Assembly: GCF_002109385.1 (NCBI RefSeq)
Contig: NZ_CP020814.1
Span: forward strand, 4,487,501-4,551,500
Length of the DNA: 64,000 nt
DNA from: Halalkalibacter krulwichiae
GTDB lineage: Bacteria > Bacillota > Bacilli > Bacillales > Bacillaceae_D
Direction of reading: 5' to 3'
Of this stretch, positions 8,236-17,974 are shown in pieces. Both the position numbers and the translations under genes were made by a program. How positions within the stretch are numbered: position 1 is the first letter of the stretch; every line of letters starts with the position of its first letter. The notes under the pieces are model-generated. The model was given only the letters and a program-made list of their open reading frames with translations. It was not told the origin of the DNA and made no database searches.

Positions 8236-9139
8236 TGTTGATAGCTCCTTCAAAGTCAAGTTCAAAGTGTAAGTTAGTCGGCTCATCAGGTAAGACCAAT
8301 AATGGGTCACCAGATGTTACTGAAACACTGTCGTCTACTTCTTCAAATTCAACGGAATCCAACCACACCGTTCCACTTCCAGCTAGCAGGATGCCTATAT
8401 TAATAACGGATGCTTCTTCTGGAATATCTAATACTACTTCATAGGGACTCCAACTAGTCGTTCCTTTGATCGGTCTACCTTCCATATTATCAAAAGCAAG
8501 AATCTCATCAGCTTCACCGTCAACACGCATCCATAACCCAGCCCAATTTGCCACCTGGTCAGATTTGACAAACGCGGAAAAGCGAACTCTTTTTTCACGA
8601 TACTTCCTTGCCTTAAACATTTGCATCATTGTTGCAAATCCATGCACACTCTCATGCTTTGAACGGATGATTGCTGAGGCTTTTCCACCATGGGCTTTTC
8701 GAGTATCGACCCCAATTTCATATTCATTTGGGTTAGAGCCACTCGGCATCCAACCTTTTGGTATTAATTTGTTCAATGGCAAATCCTCCTTTGTTAAAAA
8801 TAAATTCCTTGTAAATTTACGATATTTTGCTGGACTAATATGGAACACTTGTTTAAAAGCTCTCGAAAAAGCTTCCTGTGATGAAAAATGATACTTCAAA
8901 GCAATCTCAAGTACACGTTCATCACTTAACACAAGCTCAGAAGCAGCATGGGTTAGTCGTCTCCGTCTGATATACTCCGTTAAAGACATCCCCACAATCG
9001 ATTGAAAAATTCGATGAAAATGAAAAGGAGAATATGAAACTTGTTCAGCTATTTCTGCTAACGATAGTTGTGTTAACAAATGCTCTTCTACATACGTAAT
9101 CGAATCACGAACAGCCGTCATGTAATGTTTTCTCAACAC
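8210..9139 (-). CDS. AraC-family regulator with C-terminal jelly-roll domain
   Basis: About 309 residues. Two helix-turn-helix motifs of the AraC/XylS type occupy the N-terminal 100 residues (LSLAEIAEQVSYSPFHFHRIF and VLEIALKYHFSSQEAFSRAF), followed by a linker and a beta-rich region resembling a galactose-binding jelly roll (about 150-275, e.g. AGSGTVWLDSVEFEEV). Such a C-terminal domain on an N-terminal AraC module is unusual and suggests sugar sensing, consistent with the neighbouring sucrose genes. The GTG start at 9139 is chosen because of GGGAGGGGGAGAG upstream; TTG 9136 is possible. Confidence 0.8.
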   Translation of the reverse strand: MLRKHYMTAVRDSITYVEEHLLTQLSLAEIAEQVSYSPFHFHRIFQSIVGMSLTEYIRRRRLTHAASELVLSDERVLEIALKYHFSSQEAFSRAFKQVFHISPAKYRKFTRNLFLTKEDLPLNKLIPKGWMPSGSNPNEYEIGVDTRKAHGGKASAIIRSKHESVHGFATMMQMFKARKYREKRVRFSAFVKSDQVANWAGLWMRVDGEADEILAFDNMEGRPIKGTTSWSPYEVVLDIPEEASVINIGILLAGSGTVWLDSVEFEEVDDSVSVTSGDPLLVLPDEPTNLHFELDFEGAINNEAKEEKG

Positions 9140-9465
9140 CTCTCCCCCTCCCAACTTATTGTAACAAACCCACAAAATGGATTTTTGATTTTTTTTGCGA
9201 TATATACGAATACACTAAAAATACTTTTCCTTTCCCTCTTACAACGTCAACCGTTTTTTAAATCGATCTCAAAAAAGCATGATATTATCTTTTTATTGTA
9301 TTGATCAGATCATTCGCAAGGTTATAAAATAGAATTAAATAACAAACAATAAAAATTTCTATCCACTACCATGTGACATAAATTTGAAATGCAAGTCGTT
9401 TTTGACGCTATCCGTATACATTATTAATTCAGAATATTCAAAAATATTATAAAAGGGTGAGCTAA
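9140..9465. other. Intergenic region without recognised genes
   Basis: AT-rich sequence upstream of the small ORF at 9466. A possible -35-like TTGACG is seen near 9402, but no clear -10. No RNA gene or repeat is recognised. Confidence 0.5.
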
Positions 9466-9615
9466 ATGAAAGATACAAACTGGTCAGATTGGCAAAAAAA
9501 AATTATTCAACAGGAATATGTAGAGCCAGATATTACAATCGAAAAAATTAAAAGCTCGATTGAAAAAATTAATCAAAAATACAGCCACCGTTATGTAGCT
9601 GCAGCAAGAAAATAA
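9466..9615 (+). CDS. Small protein, 49 residues, unknown
   Basis: An ATG with AGGGTGA 5 bases upstream opens a 49-codon frame beginning MKDTNWSDWQKK and ending RYVAAARK, followed immediately by a perfect terminator. The product is helical and basic with an IEKIKSSIEKINQKY segment. The isolated monocistronic layout with its own ribosome site and terminator argues that it is real. No family recognised; small regulatory proteins such as the Fur-regulated basic proteins have a loosely similar look but I cannot claim homology. Confidence 0.55.
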   Translation: MKDTNWSDWQKKIIQQEYVEPDITIEKIKSSIEKINQKYSHRYVAAARK

Positions 9616-9626
9616 TCGCTTTAATA

Positions 9627-9665
9627 ACCTCTAAACTTTGAAACTCACAGTTTAGAGGTTTTTTT
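9627..9665 (+). terminator. Terminator of the 49-residue ORF
   Basis: Perfect 12-bp arms AACCTCTAAACT / AGTTTAGAGGTT with an 10-base loop and T7 following. Confidence 0.9.
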
Positions 9666-9730
9666 CTATATATTTTTCTCATAAGAAAAACCTTCACCTG
9701 ATTACGGCAAAGGCATTAAACATGCAGTAG

Positions 9731-11172
9731 CTACAACTTCCAAGCTGTAAGATTTACTTTTGCTTTTCCTTCTGATGAAAAAGAGATCCCCGTCTCTGTT
9801 ATTTTAGGGTAAATACGTACCGAGAATACCTCTTCACCATCATTAACAAACAGCTCCAATGATGATGTATCAAGATAGATTCGGAGGTTATCCAACGTTT
9901 CTATATGACAAAAGCGTTCTTCAACTGTTTGTCCATCAACAAAGCTAATACGGTCGACTTTCAGTAATTGCTCTTTTGGAGAATAAACAATATTGGCATG
10001 ATTGCGAATGTTTATTGAGATCGGTTCATTCTTTTCCAAGTTCTCCATGAACAACTCAAGCGTTTCTCCTTCTATCTTGTCAAAGCTTTGTTTGTTTGAC
10101 TTTAGTTCAACACCAGGATATGAAACTTCTTCTTTCCGCAGCTCTTTTAACTCTACAATTGGCTGTTGATAGAGCTTGCCGTCTACTAGCTTTAATTCTC
10201 TAGGCAGTGTCATTGCATGAACCCATTTGTGTTCAATCGTCGGATGAGCATCCTCACGCTCTTCTGGCATTCCAAACCAACCAATTAAAATACGACGACC
10301 TTGTTCATCAACCGTTGTTTGAGGAGCATAAAATTCAAAGCCCCGATCAATTTCTACAAAGGCTCCATGATTGTACTTAGCGTGTTCGTAATCTAATTCG
10401 CCAATAACATAACCCGCCTGATAGAGATTTTGATAGTGGATCCCGTCTGACTCGATTCCTTGAGGCGAGAAGACAAGGACTTCTTGACCATCAAGTGTAA
10501 ATAAGTCAGGGCATTCCCACATATAACCAAAGTCACCAAATTGTCCGATATGTGCACCAGCTATTGCCCCAAATTCTCCCAATGATGTAAATCATTCGAG
10601 CGAAATAAAACGGCTTTTCCTGTTTCATCCTTACTTTGCGCACCAATAATTAGGTAGAATTGACCGTCATGCTCCCACACTTTCGGATCGCGAAAATGAG
10701 GCGTGTAACCTTCTGGAAGATTCAATACAACGCCCTTTTTTTCAAAATCCAGTCCATTTTCCGAAACAGCCATAACTTGGTATGTTTCGCGATTATTATG
10801 CTCATCTTTGACATTTCCAGTGTAGAATAAATAAATCTTGCCTTCATGCTCAATGGCACTACCTGAGTAGCAGCCATTTTTATCAAACCAATCACTTGGA
10901 GTAAGAGCGATATCCTCATGTTGCCAATCCACTAAATTTGTAGACGTGTAGTGTCCCCAGAACTTCGCTCCATGCTCTGTTGCAAACGGATTCCATTGAT
11001 AGAACAAATGATAAATTCCATTAAACTGAATAAAACCATTAGGGTCATTTAACAAACCAACAGGCGGCATGACATGGTACGCTAATCGATACCGATCGGC
11101 GTTTACTACCTTTTTTTGCTTTTCAACTTCTTCATATGCTTTCTTTCGCAATTGCTGATCAAGTTGTGACAT
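9731..11172 (-). pseudogene. sacA: Sucrose-6-phosphate hydrolase, frameshifted
   Basis: A GH32 family hydrolase split into two frames. The 5' part (11172-10561) holds the nucleophile motif LLNDPNG and FRDPKV; the 3' part (to 9731) holds the acid/base motif ECPDLF and the C-terminal beta-sandwich. The reading frame is lost at the C4 run 10567-10570 (G4 in the gene). One extra G would give ENLGAIAGAH, the expected continuation. It cleaves sucrose-6-phosphate delivered by SacP to glucose-6-phosphate and fructose. Start ATG is behind AAAGGAG. Whether this is a real mutation or an assembly error is unresolved. Confidence 0.88.
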
Positions 11173-11240
11173 GTAAAATCTCCTTTTTCGTGCTCTTTCT
11201 CATAAAGCAAATCTTATCTTACATAACGATCTTTTTCAAA

Positions 11241-11918
11241 CTATTTTAAAACCAATTGTCGCTCATTCAACGCTCGCTCCAACGCCTCAACCGTTAATTT
11301 TAAAGTAGAATCTAAATATAAGTCAGCTTGCTTTAGAAATGGTTCATGGCCAACACCTACTGAAAACATTTCCGTTTGTAAGATCGCTGATAATCCTGGT
11401 TCCCCATCCTCAATTGCAACACATTCACTAGGGTCCGCACCTGCTAATTCAGCTGCTTTTAAGAAAATCTCAGGATCTGGCTTTCCCTTTTTAAGCTTTG
11501 TGACATCAACAACGTCTTGAAAATAATCAATTAGCTGCAACTGCGTTAATACGAGCTCAGCATTTTGACTAGCTGAAGCAATGACCATTGGGATGTTGCG
11601 ATTAGCCAACTGCTGAATAAATGCTCGTATGCCCGGCTGAGCATCCTCTGCCGTTAGTTTGGAAATTAATTGTTGGTAATGTTTATTTTTTTCTTCACAA
11701 ATATCAGCTATTTCCTGTTCCTTATATGTACGTCCACAACGCTTAATCATTGCGTCAACTGTCTTTCGACGACTAAGCCCTTGCAACGATTGGTTCCACT
11801 CCTCTGTAAAATCCACACCTAGCTGCTTAGCTAACCGAGAGTTCGTTTCAAAATGTAACGGAACGGTATTAGAAATAACACCATCCATATCAAAAATAAC
11901 GACTTTTATTTGTTTCAT
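11241..11918 (-). CDS. HAD-family phosphatase/phosphomutase, beta-phosphoglucomutase-like
   Basis: A 225-residue haloacid dehalogenase-superfamily protein. Motif I is FDMDGVISN (nucleophile and acid/base Asp near residues 9 and 11), with a helical cap, motif II VIASAS, the conserved KLKKGKPDPEIF and motif IV VAIEDGEPG. This set is typical of beta-phosphoglucomutase and close relatives. It lies 68 bases upstream of sacA and in the same direction, so a sugar-phosphate role with sucrose use is likely. The exact substrate cannot be read from sequence. Confidence 0.8.
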   Translation of the reverse strand: MKQIKVVIFDMDGVISNTVPLHFETNSRLAKQLGVDFTEEWNQSLQGLSRRKTVDAMIKRCGRTYKEQEIADICEEKNKHYQQLISKLTAEDAQPGIRAFIQQLANRNIPMVIASASQNAELVLTQLQLIDYFQDVVDVTKLKKGKPDPEIFLKAAELAGADPSECVAIEDGEPGLSAILQTEMFSVGVGHEPFLKQADLYLDSTLKLTVEALERALNERQLVLK

Positions 11919-12023
11919 GCTTGTTCCTCCTATTTTTATTTAGCTACCCGAAAATTTCCGATAGGCAACGATTGTTCCTTTGTGTAAAATAGATCTAACT
12001 CATCTAGAGAAGGAGAAAAGTAT

Positions 12024-12973
12024 ATGCAACAATCAGATCAACGATTAGGGGTTCTTACTGCAATCGCCGCCTATCTGCTTTGGGGAGTCCTCCCCTATAT
12101 TGGAAACTCCTCGACTCCGTTTCCCCTGGAGAAGTGTTAGCACACCGTGTCATTTGGTCATTGCTTTTTATGGTCGGTATCTTAGCAGTGAGTAAGCAGC
12201 TCGCTCCAGCATGGAAGGAATTTATTAGTATTTTTACACAATTTCGGTCAGCGATTGGCATTCTGTTAGCCTCTAGCTTCATATCAATAAACTGGTTTAT
12301 TTTCATTTGGGCTGTTAACAGTGATCATGTCATTGAAGCAAGCCTTGGCTATTATATTAATCCATTGCTTAATGTTTTATTAGGTGTACTCTTTTTAAAA
12401 GAATCTCTCACACGCTGGCAAATCGTTTCTTTTAGCCTGGCTTTTGTAGGCGTCGGCATTCTAACGATGAATTACGGCGCCGTGCCGTGGGCTGCTTTGT
12501 CTCTTGGGCTTTCATTTGCTTTATATGGGCTGTTTAAAAAACTCGTCAATGCTGGCGCTCTCGTTGGCTTAACAATTGAAACGTTATTGGTAACACCGAT
12601 TGCACTCCTGTATTTGTATTGGATTCACCATCAACCAGGCTTTTCAAGCGCATTTAGTTTTACACAGTTAGATACAACCGTTTTGCTCGTTGTATCAGGT
12701 GTTGCAACGGCTGTTCCTTTATTGCTTTTTGCCATTGGCGCTAGACGGATATCGTTATCTCTCATTGGCTTTTTACAATATATTGCTCCAACGATCATGC
12801 TACTTCTTGGCATATTCCTCTTTAACGAGCCTTTTTCACGTGTACAATTCCTCTCCTTTTTACTAATTTGGATTGGATTGATTCTTTTTACCACTTCAAA
12901 GACACCTGCATTTCAAAGAATTGTTTCAATGCGATCACGCTCAAAAGATGGACAAAATGAAAAGGCATGCTGA
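12024..12973 (+). pseudogene. rarD: RarD-type EamA transporter, frameshifted
   Basis: A ten-TM DMT-superfamily permease of the RarD (chloramphenicol-sensitive protein) type. The ATG at 12024 follows AAGGAG and encodes a start matching RarD (QRLGVLTAIAAYLLWGVLP). The frame is lost at the C4 run 12092-12095; one extra C would give GVLPLYWKLLDSVSPGEVL, the conserved continuation. The remainder is intact to 12973. Substrate of RarD proteins is unsettled. Assembly error is as likely as true decay. Confidence 0.85.
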
Positions 12974-12991
12974 CACATATCAGCATGCCTT
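12962..12991. terminator. Bidirectional terminator rarD/glnA
   Basis: Perfect 12-bp arms AAGGCATGCTGA / TCAGCATGCCTT between convergent genes. Confidence 0.85.
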
Positions 12992-13004
12992 CTATCATAT
13001 ATTA

Positions 13005-14363
13005 TTAGAACTTACCTTGGTAAGCATCAACTTCCCAGTTCGTTACAGCAATACGGAAGTCATCGTATTCAGCACGCTTAAGAGCTAAGTACTCACCAAA
13101 AGCATGGTCCCCAAGTGTTTTGCGTCCGATCTCACCAGTTTCAAAGCGGTCAAGAGCTGCTTCAAGACTTGTTGGCAAGTTTTCAATTCCACGAGCATCT
13201 AATTCTTCTTTAGACATGTGGAAGATGTCAGCATCTACAGATGGTAGAACAGACAAGTCACGGTCTACCCCGTCTAAACCAGCAGAAGCAATTACAGCAA
13301 ATGCAAAGTAAGGGTTAGCTGATGGATCCGGGCAACGAATTTCTACACGAGTTCCCGCTCCACGTGTTGCAGGGATACGGATTAATGCAGAACGGTTAGA
13401 TGCAGACCAAGCGATGTAGCATGGTGCTTCGTAACCAGGAACTAAACGCTTGTAAGAGTTAACAAGTGGATTTGTTACCGCTACGAAATCCTTTACGTTA
13501 TCCATTAAACCAGCGATAAATTGATAAGCTTTTTCAGATAGTCCAAGTTCGTTAGACGCATCATAGAATGCATTCTCTTGCTTTTCGTCATTGAATAAAG
13601 AGATGTTTACGTGCATTCCACTTCCATTTTCACCAGCAAGTGGTTTTGGCATAAAAGTAGCATGATAGCCAAATTGTTGAGCAACTGTTTTTACAACCCA
13701 TTTGTAAGTTGTTGCTGCATCAGCTGAACCTAATGCATCAGCATATTTGAAGTTAATTTCATGTTGACCAATCGCTACTTCATGGTGAGATGCTTCAATG
13801 GTGAAGCCCATCATTTTCAAAGCTTTATAGATTTCAAGACGGACTTTTTCACCTAAGTCTTTAGGAGACGGTTCAAAGTATCCACCTTTATCTTGTGTAT
13901 CTAGTGTCGGTTGTCCGTTCTCATCTGTCTTAAATAAGAAGAATTCAAGCTCAGGACCAACACTAATTGAATAACCTTGATCTTTCGCACGCTTAACTGT
14001 TTTTTTCAAAACGTTACGAGGATCTCCGTCAAAGTCAGATCCGTCTGGCTTTTTTACGCTACATAAGAAGCGAGCTTCAGAGTAACCCTCTTGTTCTGTC
14101 CAAGGTAGAACTGCAAATGTTGTTAAGTCAGGATCTAAATATAAGTCTGATTCGTTAATAGGTGTATACCCCGTGATAGAAGAACCATCAAACATTACTC
14201 TTCCTTCAACTACTTGATCTATTTGGTCTGCCGTTACCGTAACATGTTTAAGTGTTCCCTCAATGTCAACGAATTGTACGTGAAGAAGTTCAACGCTCTT
14301 TTTTTCAATCGTTTCCTTTATCGTTGCGACTAAGCTTTCTCTCGTAGGAGTCGAAATGGCCAT
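13005..14363 (-). CDS. glnA: Glutamine synthetase type I
   Basis: A 452-residue GS-I enzyme that makes glutamine from glutamate, ammonia and ATP. Motifs: FDGSSITGY near the N-terminus, PELEFFLF, GSGMHVN, and NRSALIRIP near the C-terminal third. The length fits the GS-I-alpha enzymes of Bacillus, which lack an adenylylation site. In B. subtilis glnR lies directly upstream; here glnA stands alone, with a GlnR-like gene 11 kb away in the amtB operon. Two perfect GlnR/TnrA boxes lie upstream. Ribosome site AAGGAAG. Confidence 0.96.
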   Translation of the reverse strand: MAISTPTRESLVATIKETIEKKSVELLHVQFVDIEGTLKHVTVTADQIDQVVEGRVMFDGSSITGYTPINESDLYLDPDLTTFAVLPWTEQEGYSEARFLCSVKKPDGSDFDGDPRNVLKKTVKRAKDQGYSISVGPELEFFLFKTDENGQPTLDTQDKGGYFEPSPKDLGEKVRLEIYKALKMMGFTIEASHHEVAIGQHEINFKYADALGSADAATTYKWVVKTVAQQFGYHATFMPKPLAGENGSGMHVNISLFNDEKQENAFYDASNELGLSEKAYQFIAGLMDNVKDFVAVTNPLVNSYKRLVPGYEAPCYIAWSASNRSALIRIPATRGAGTRVEIRCPDPSANPYFAFAVIASAGLDGVDRDLSVLPSVDADIFHMSKEELDARGIENLPTSLEAALDRFETGEIGRKTLGDHAFGEYLALKRAEYDDFRIAVTNWEVDAYQGKF

Positions 14364-14384
14364 TTTTACAACACTTCCTTTTCA

Positions 14385-14469
14385 TGTAATGTTTTGTGAC
14401 ATCAACTTGTTATGTTTACTTTATGATGTTGTGCGAATTTTCGCAATGACTATGTCAGATTATCTAACA
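14385..14469 (-). promoter_or_regulatory. glnA control region with two GlnR/TnrA boxes
   Basis: Two exact matches to TGTNAN7TNACA: TGTAATGTTTTGTGACA (14385-14401), 22 bases upstream of the start codon, and TGTCAGATTATCTAACA (14453-14469). B. subtilis glnRA also has two operators. A weak promoter candidate (TTGCGA, 17 bases, TAAAGT) lies between them on the minus strand. Boxes are read directly; repression by a GlnR-type protein is inferred. Confidence 0.85.
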
Positions 14470-14611
14470 TAGAATATATAGCCCGTGTTTTCGCGGTTTT
14501 CACGTCAATCCGCACCATTAAAACAATGAAAAGGCTTACAGTATTTCAATTTTCTTAAAATTGAATTTTTAACTAAGTTCTTGCATTTTTTCATTTATTT
14601 CCACCAAACGA

Positions 14612-14652
14612 AAAGGTCTCATGATGCCCGACATCGGGACCATAAGACCTTT
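14612..14652 (-). terminator. Terminator after cshA
   Basis: AAAGGTCTTATGGTCC and GGCATCATGAGACCTTT form a long stem on the minus strand, followed by T's. Confidence 0.8.
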
Positions 14653-14661
14653 ATCATTTGA

Positions 14662-16173
14662 TTATGCATTTTTAAACTTACGTTTTTGGCCGCCACGTCC
14701 ACCTTGGCTACCACCTTGGCCACCGCCGCTGTAACGACGATTTCCACTACGCTCATCTTTACCGCGATAAGACGACCTACGACGATCATCGCGATCACGA
14801 CGCCCACCACGATACGGCTTACCACTTCCACCACCATCACGGCGTTTCTTCACTCGTAAAGGTGCTTCTCCCGTTAGACGTACCGGTGTTGTATCAGGCT
14901 CTTTTGTTAGAAGCTTTAATGCTGCTGCTAAAGCTGTTGTTGCATCTGTTTCTTGTAACAGATCCTTTGCAGCTTTGCGGTAGCTATCCGCTTCATTAGA
15001 ACCTACTAATGAACGTAATTGCTCAATTGCTTGTTCTTGTTGACCTCTTAGAGCTTCATCATAACTAGGTTTTGCAACCTTCGTCATCTTTTTCTTAGAA
15101 ACTTGCTCGATCGTACGAACATGATCGATTTCACGAGGAGTCGAGAACGTTACAGCTAATCCAGACTTCCCAGCTCTTCCAGTACGTCCAATACGATGAA
15201 CATAACTTTCTGGATCTTGTGGTAAATCGAAGTTGTATACATGTGTAACACCACTAATATCAAGTCCACGCGCTGCTACGTCTGTTGCAACTAGAACATC
15301 AATAAGTCCACCTTTAAATTTGCGAAGAACACTGTCACGTTTAGCTTGGTTTAAGTCTCCATGAATACCCTCTGCACGATATCCACGCTTAATGAGAGCT
15401 TCAGACAACTCATCAACACGACGCTTTGTACGACCAAATACGATCGCAAGCTCCGGAGAATGAATGTCCATAAAACGACTTAATACATCAAACTTTTCTT
15501 TCTCATGAACTTCTACGTATTGCTGTTCGATGTTTTCCATCGTTACTTCTTTCGCCTTCACTGCAATTAATTGTGGATTAGACATAAATTGCTGCGCTAG
15601 TTTCTCGATTCTCTTTGGCATCGTTGCAGAGAATAAAAGCGTTTGGCGTTCAGTTGGAACTTCTTTCAAGATTGTCTCAATGTCCTCGATGAATCCCATA
15701 TTAAGCATTTCATCTGCTTCATCTAAGACAACCATATTTACTTCATTTAGACGAATTGTTTTTCGTCTCATATGATCCATTAAACGTCCAGGTGTAGCGA
15801 CAACAACATGCGGCTTACGCTTTAAGTCATTGATCTGCTTACGCATGTCCTGGCCACCATACACGACAACCGTACGAACGCCTTTATGCTTACCAAAAGA
15901 AACGAGTGACTCTGCGACTTGATTCGCAAGCTCTCGTGTAGGGGCAAGGATAAGTGCTTGAACATGTGCTTCTTCAACATTAATTCGGTTAATTAGCGGA
16001 ATTCCGAATGCACCTGTTTTTCCTGTGCCCGTTTGCGCTTGCCCAATAATGTCTTTTCCTTCTAATGCAGTAGGAATCGTTTCTGTTTGAATCGGTGTTG
16101 CTTCTTCAAATCCCATTTCTGTTAATGCTCGAACGACTTGATGATTCAAGTCAAAGTCATAAAAAGTTGCCAA
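14662..16173 (-). CDS. cshA: DEAD-box RNA helicase CshA
   Basis: A 503-residue DEAD-box helicase: Q-motif region (FEEATPIQ), motif I AQTGTGKT, Ia PTRELA, II DEAD, III SAT, and [10 protein letters not shown], followed by a dimerisation region and a basic Gly/Arg/Ser-rich tail (from about 440). It is closest in pattern to CshA, which acts with the RNA degradosome and ribosome assembly and at low temperature. The TTG start at 16173 is 9 bases from GGAG; the open frame extends to 16206 without a better site. Confidence 0.93.
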   Translation of the reverse strand: MATFYDFDLNHQVVRALTEMGFEEATPIQTETIPTALEGKDIIGQAQTGTGKTGAFGIPLINRINVEEAHVQALILAPTRELANQVAESLVSFGKHKGVRTVVVYGGQDMRKQINDLKRKPHVVVATPGRLMDHMRRKTIRLNEVNMVVLDEADEMLNMGFIEDIETILKEVPTERQTLLFSATMPKRIEKLAQQFMSNPQLIAVKAKEVTMENIEQQYVEVHEKEKFDVLSRFMDIHSPELAIVFGRTKRRVDELSEALIKRGYRAEGIHGDLNQAKRDSVLRKFKGGLIDVLVATDVAARGLDISGVTHVYNFDLPQDPESYVHRIGRTGRAGKSGLAVTFSTPREIDHVRTIEQVSKKKMTKVAKPSYDEALRGQQEQAIEQLRSLVGSNEADSYRKAAKDLLQETDATTALAAALKLLTKEPDTTPVRLTGEAPLRVKKRRDGGGSGKPYRGGRRDRDDRRRSSYRGKDERSGNRRYSGGGQGGSQGGRGGQKRKFKNA

Positions 16174-16379
16174 ATATATAATCTCCTTTATTGGTGATTT
16201 CACCATGTGTCAAAATTTAAAACATCTTTAATAATAACATGTCCTGCTTCACATCACAATATGTTTTCATTTTAACCCTTTTCTTTCTACTCTATAATAA
16301 AAATCTTGTCTATGATACATGCGATTCCCTTATTTGGTTACATTATGGAAAAAGAGTTCTCATTATTAGGAGGTACATA

Positions 16380-17921
16380 ATGTCAGACGAATATAATTTA
16401 ATGGATTCCTCAATGCCCAAGCAACCTGAGCCATACTGGCGTGATTCAGCTAACGTAGAACGTTATCCAGCTTTAGAAAACGACCTTGAAGTAGATGTCG
16501 CGATCATTGGTGGAGGGATATCAGGAATTACCACAGCCTATCGCCTTGCCTTAGAAGGTGTTAAAGTTGCACTTCTTGAAGCTGATGTTTTACTGAATGG
16601 AACAACGGGCCATACAACCGCAAAAGTTACCGCACAACACGGGGCTATTTATCATGAATTGATCACTCACTTCGGAGAAGAAAAAGCACAGCATTATTAC
16701 GATGCACAAACAGAAGCACTAACCTTTATCGAACAGCTCGTTCAAGAAGAAAACATTGACTGTGACTTTTCAAAAGAAGATGCTTACTTATATACGACAA
16801 CGAACCGCGGTCAGAGCAAACTTCAAGACGAATACGCCGCTTACCAAAAGCTCGGCATTCGAGGTGAACTTCTCGACTCGGTCCCTTTAAACAACGTTCC
16901 AGTAAAATCAGCTCTCGTTATGCGCAACCAAGCACAATTTCATCCACTGAAGTATTTAGCACACTTAGTTAAAAAGTTTGTAGAACATGGCGGACAAATC
17001 TTTGAGCATACAGTTGCTACTGATATTAAAGATGGTGACAAACCAATAGTACTGACTCAAAATGGCCCGAAAATCAAAGCAGGATCTGTTGTCGTTGCTT
17101 CTCATTTTCCTTTTTATGATGGAGGAGGTCTATATTTTTCAAGGATGTACGTCGAACGTTCTTATGTTTTAGCCGCAAAAGTACCTGAGCGAGAATGTCC
17201 TGATGGCATGTACTTGAGCATTGATTCCCCTTCCCGCTCTCTTCGTTATACGATGAGAGATGGACAAAAGCTTGCCATTATCGGCGGAGAAGAACATAAA
17301 ACAGGGCAAGGAATCAATACGAGCTATCATTATGAAGCGTTAGAACAATATGGAATGGAACTTTTTAGCGACGTATCAATTGAATATCGCTGGTCTGCTC
17401 AAGATACAGTGACATTAGACAAAGTCCCTTACATCGGTAGAATTTCGCGAATGCATCATAATATTTTTGTTGCAACCGGCTATCGTAAGTGGGGGATGAC
17501 AAATGGAACGATGGCAGGTCTCTTGTTGACCGACTTAATTCTAAAGCGAAATAACCGCTACGAATCGTTATATCGTCCGTCGCGTTTTATCGCTGACCCT
17601 AGTGTTAAAAAATTCCTTTCGCATAATACAGATGTGGCGAAACAACTCCTTAAAGGGAAATTTGATCAAAACGAGCGTCACCCTGAAGACGTTGGAAAAG
17701 ATGAAGCTGCTATTGTTAGTGTAAATGGCAAACGTGCCGGAGCCTATCGAACTACAGAAGGTGAATTGCATGTAGTCGATACAACTTGTACTCATATGGG
17801 ATGCGAAGTCCACTGGAATGAAGGTGACCGTTCATGGGACTGTCCTTGCCACGGGTCACGCTTTGCTCCTTGCGGCGACGTTTTAGAAGGACCAGCGAAA
17901 AAACCATTACGCAAAGTGTAA
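16380..17921 (+). CDS. FAD-dependent oxidoreductase with C-terminal Rieske domain (YhfW-like)
   Basis: 513 residues. The N-terminal DAO-type FAD domain begins with VAIIGGGISGIT (about residue 40). The C-terminal Rieske [2Fe-2S] domain has both cluster motifs, CTHMGC and CPCHGS (about 465-490). This fusion matches B. subtilis YhfW. The substrate is not known. ATG 16380 is chosen because of TTAGGAGG 7 bases upstream; the open frame runs further 5' without a better start. It is monocistronic and ends at a terminator shared with the glutamate dehydrogenase gene. Confidence 0.9.
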   Translation: MSDEYNLMDSSMPKQPEPYWRDSANVERYPALENDLEVDVAIIGGGISGITTAYRLALEGVKVALLEADVLLNGTTGHTTAKVTAQHGAIYHELITHFGEEKAQHYYDAQTEALTFIEQLVQEENIDCDFSKEDAYLYTTTNRGQSKLQDEYAAYQKLGIRGELLDSVPLNNVPVKSALVMRNQAQFHPLKYLAHLVKKFVEHGGQIFEHTVATDIKDGDKPIVLTQNGPKIKAGSVVVASHFPFYDGGGLYFSRMYVERSYVLAAKVPERECPDGMYLSIDSPSRSLRYTMRDGQKLAIIGGEEHKTGQGINTSYHYEALEQYGMELFSDVSIEYRWSAQDTVTLDKVPYIGRISRMHHNIFVATGYRKWGMTNGTMAGLLLTDLILKRNNRYESLYRPSRFIADPSVKKFLSHNTDVAKQLLKGKFDQNERHPEDVGKDEAAIVSVNGKRAGAYRTTEGELHVVDTTCTHMGCEVHWNEGDRSWDCPCHGSRFAPCGDVLEGPAKKPLRKV

Positions 17922-17929
17922 CGAAATAG

Positions 17930-17960
17930 AGAAAGCCCGCTATGATCATATCGGGCTCTT
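17930..17960. terminator. Bidirectional terminator
   Basis: AGCCCG / CGGGCT arms flanked by AGAGAA and TCTT between the convergent Rieske oxidoreductase and glutamate dehydrogenase genes. Confidence 0.75.
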
Positions 17961-17974
17961 CCCTATTAATATGA

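Noticed and set aside
14619..14840. A 73-codon minus-strand ORF rich in Val
   Set aside because: It is a shifted-frame reading of the Gly/Arg-rich tail of cshA.
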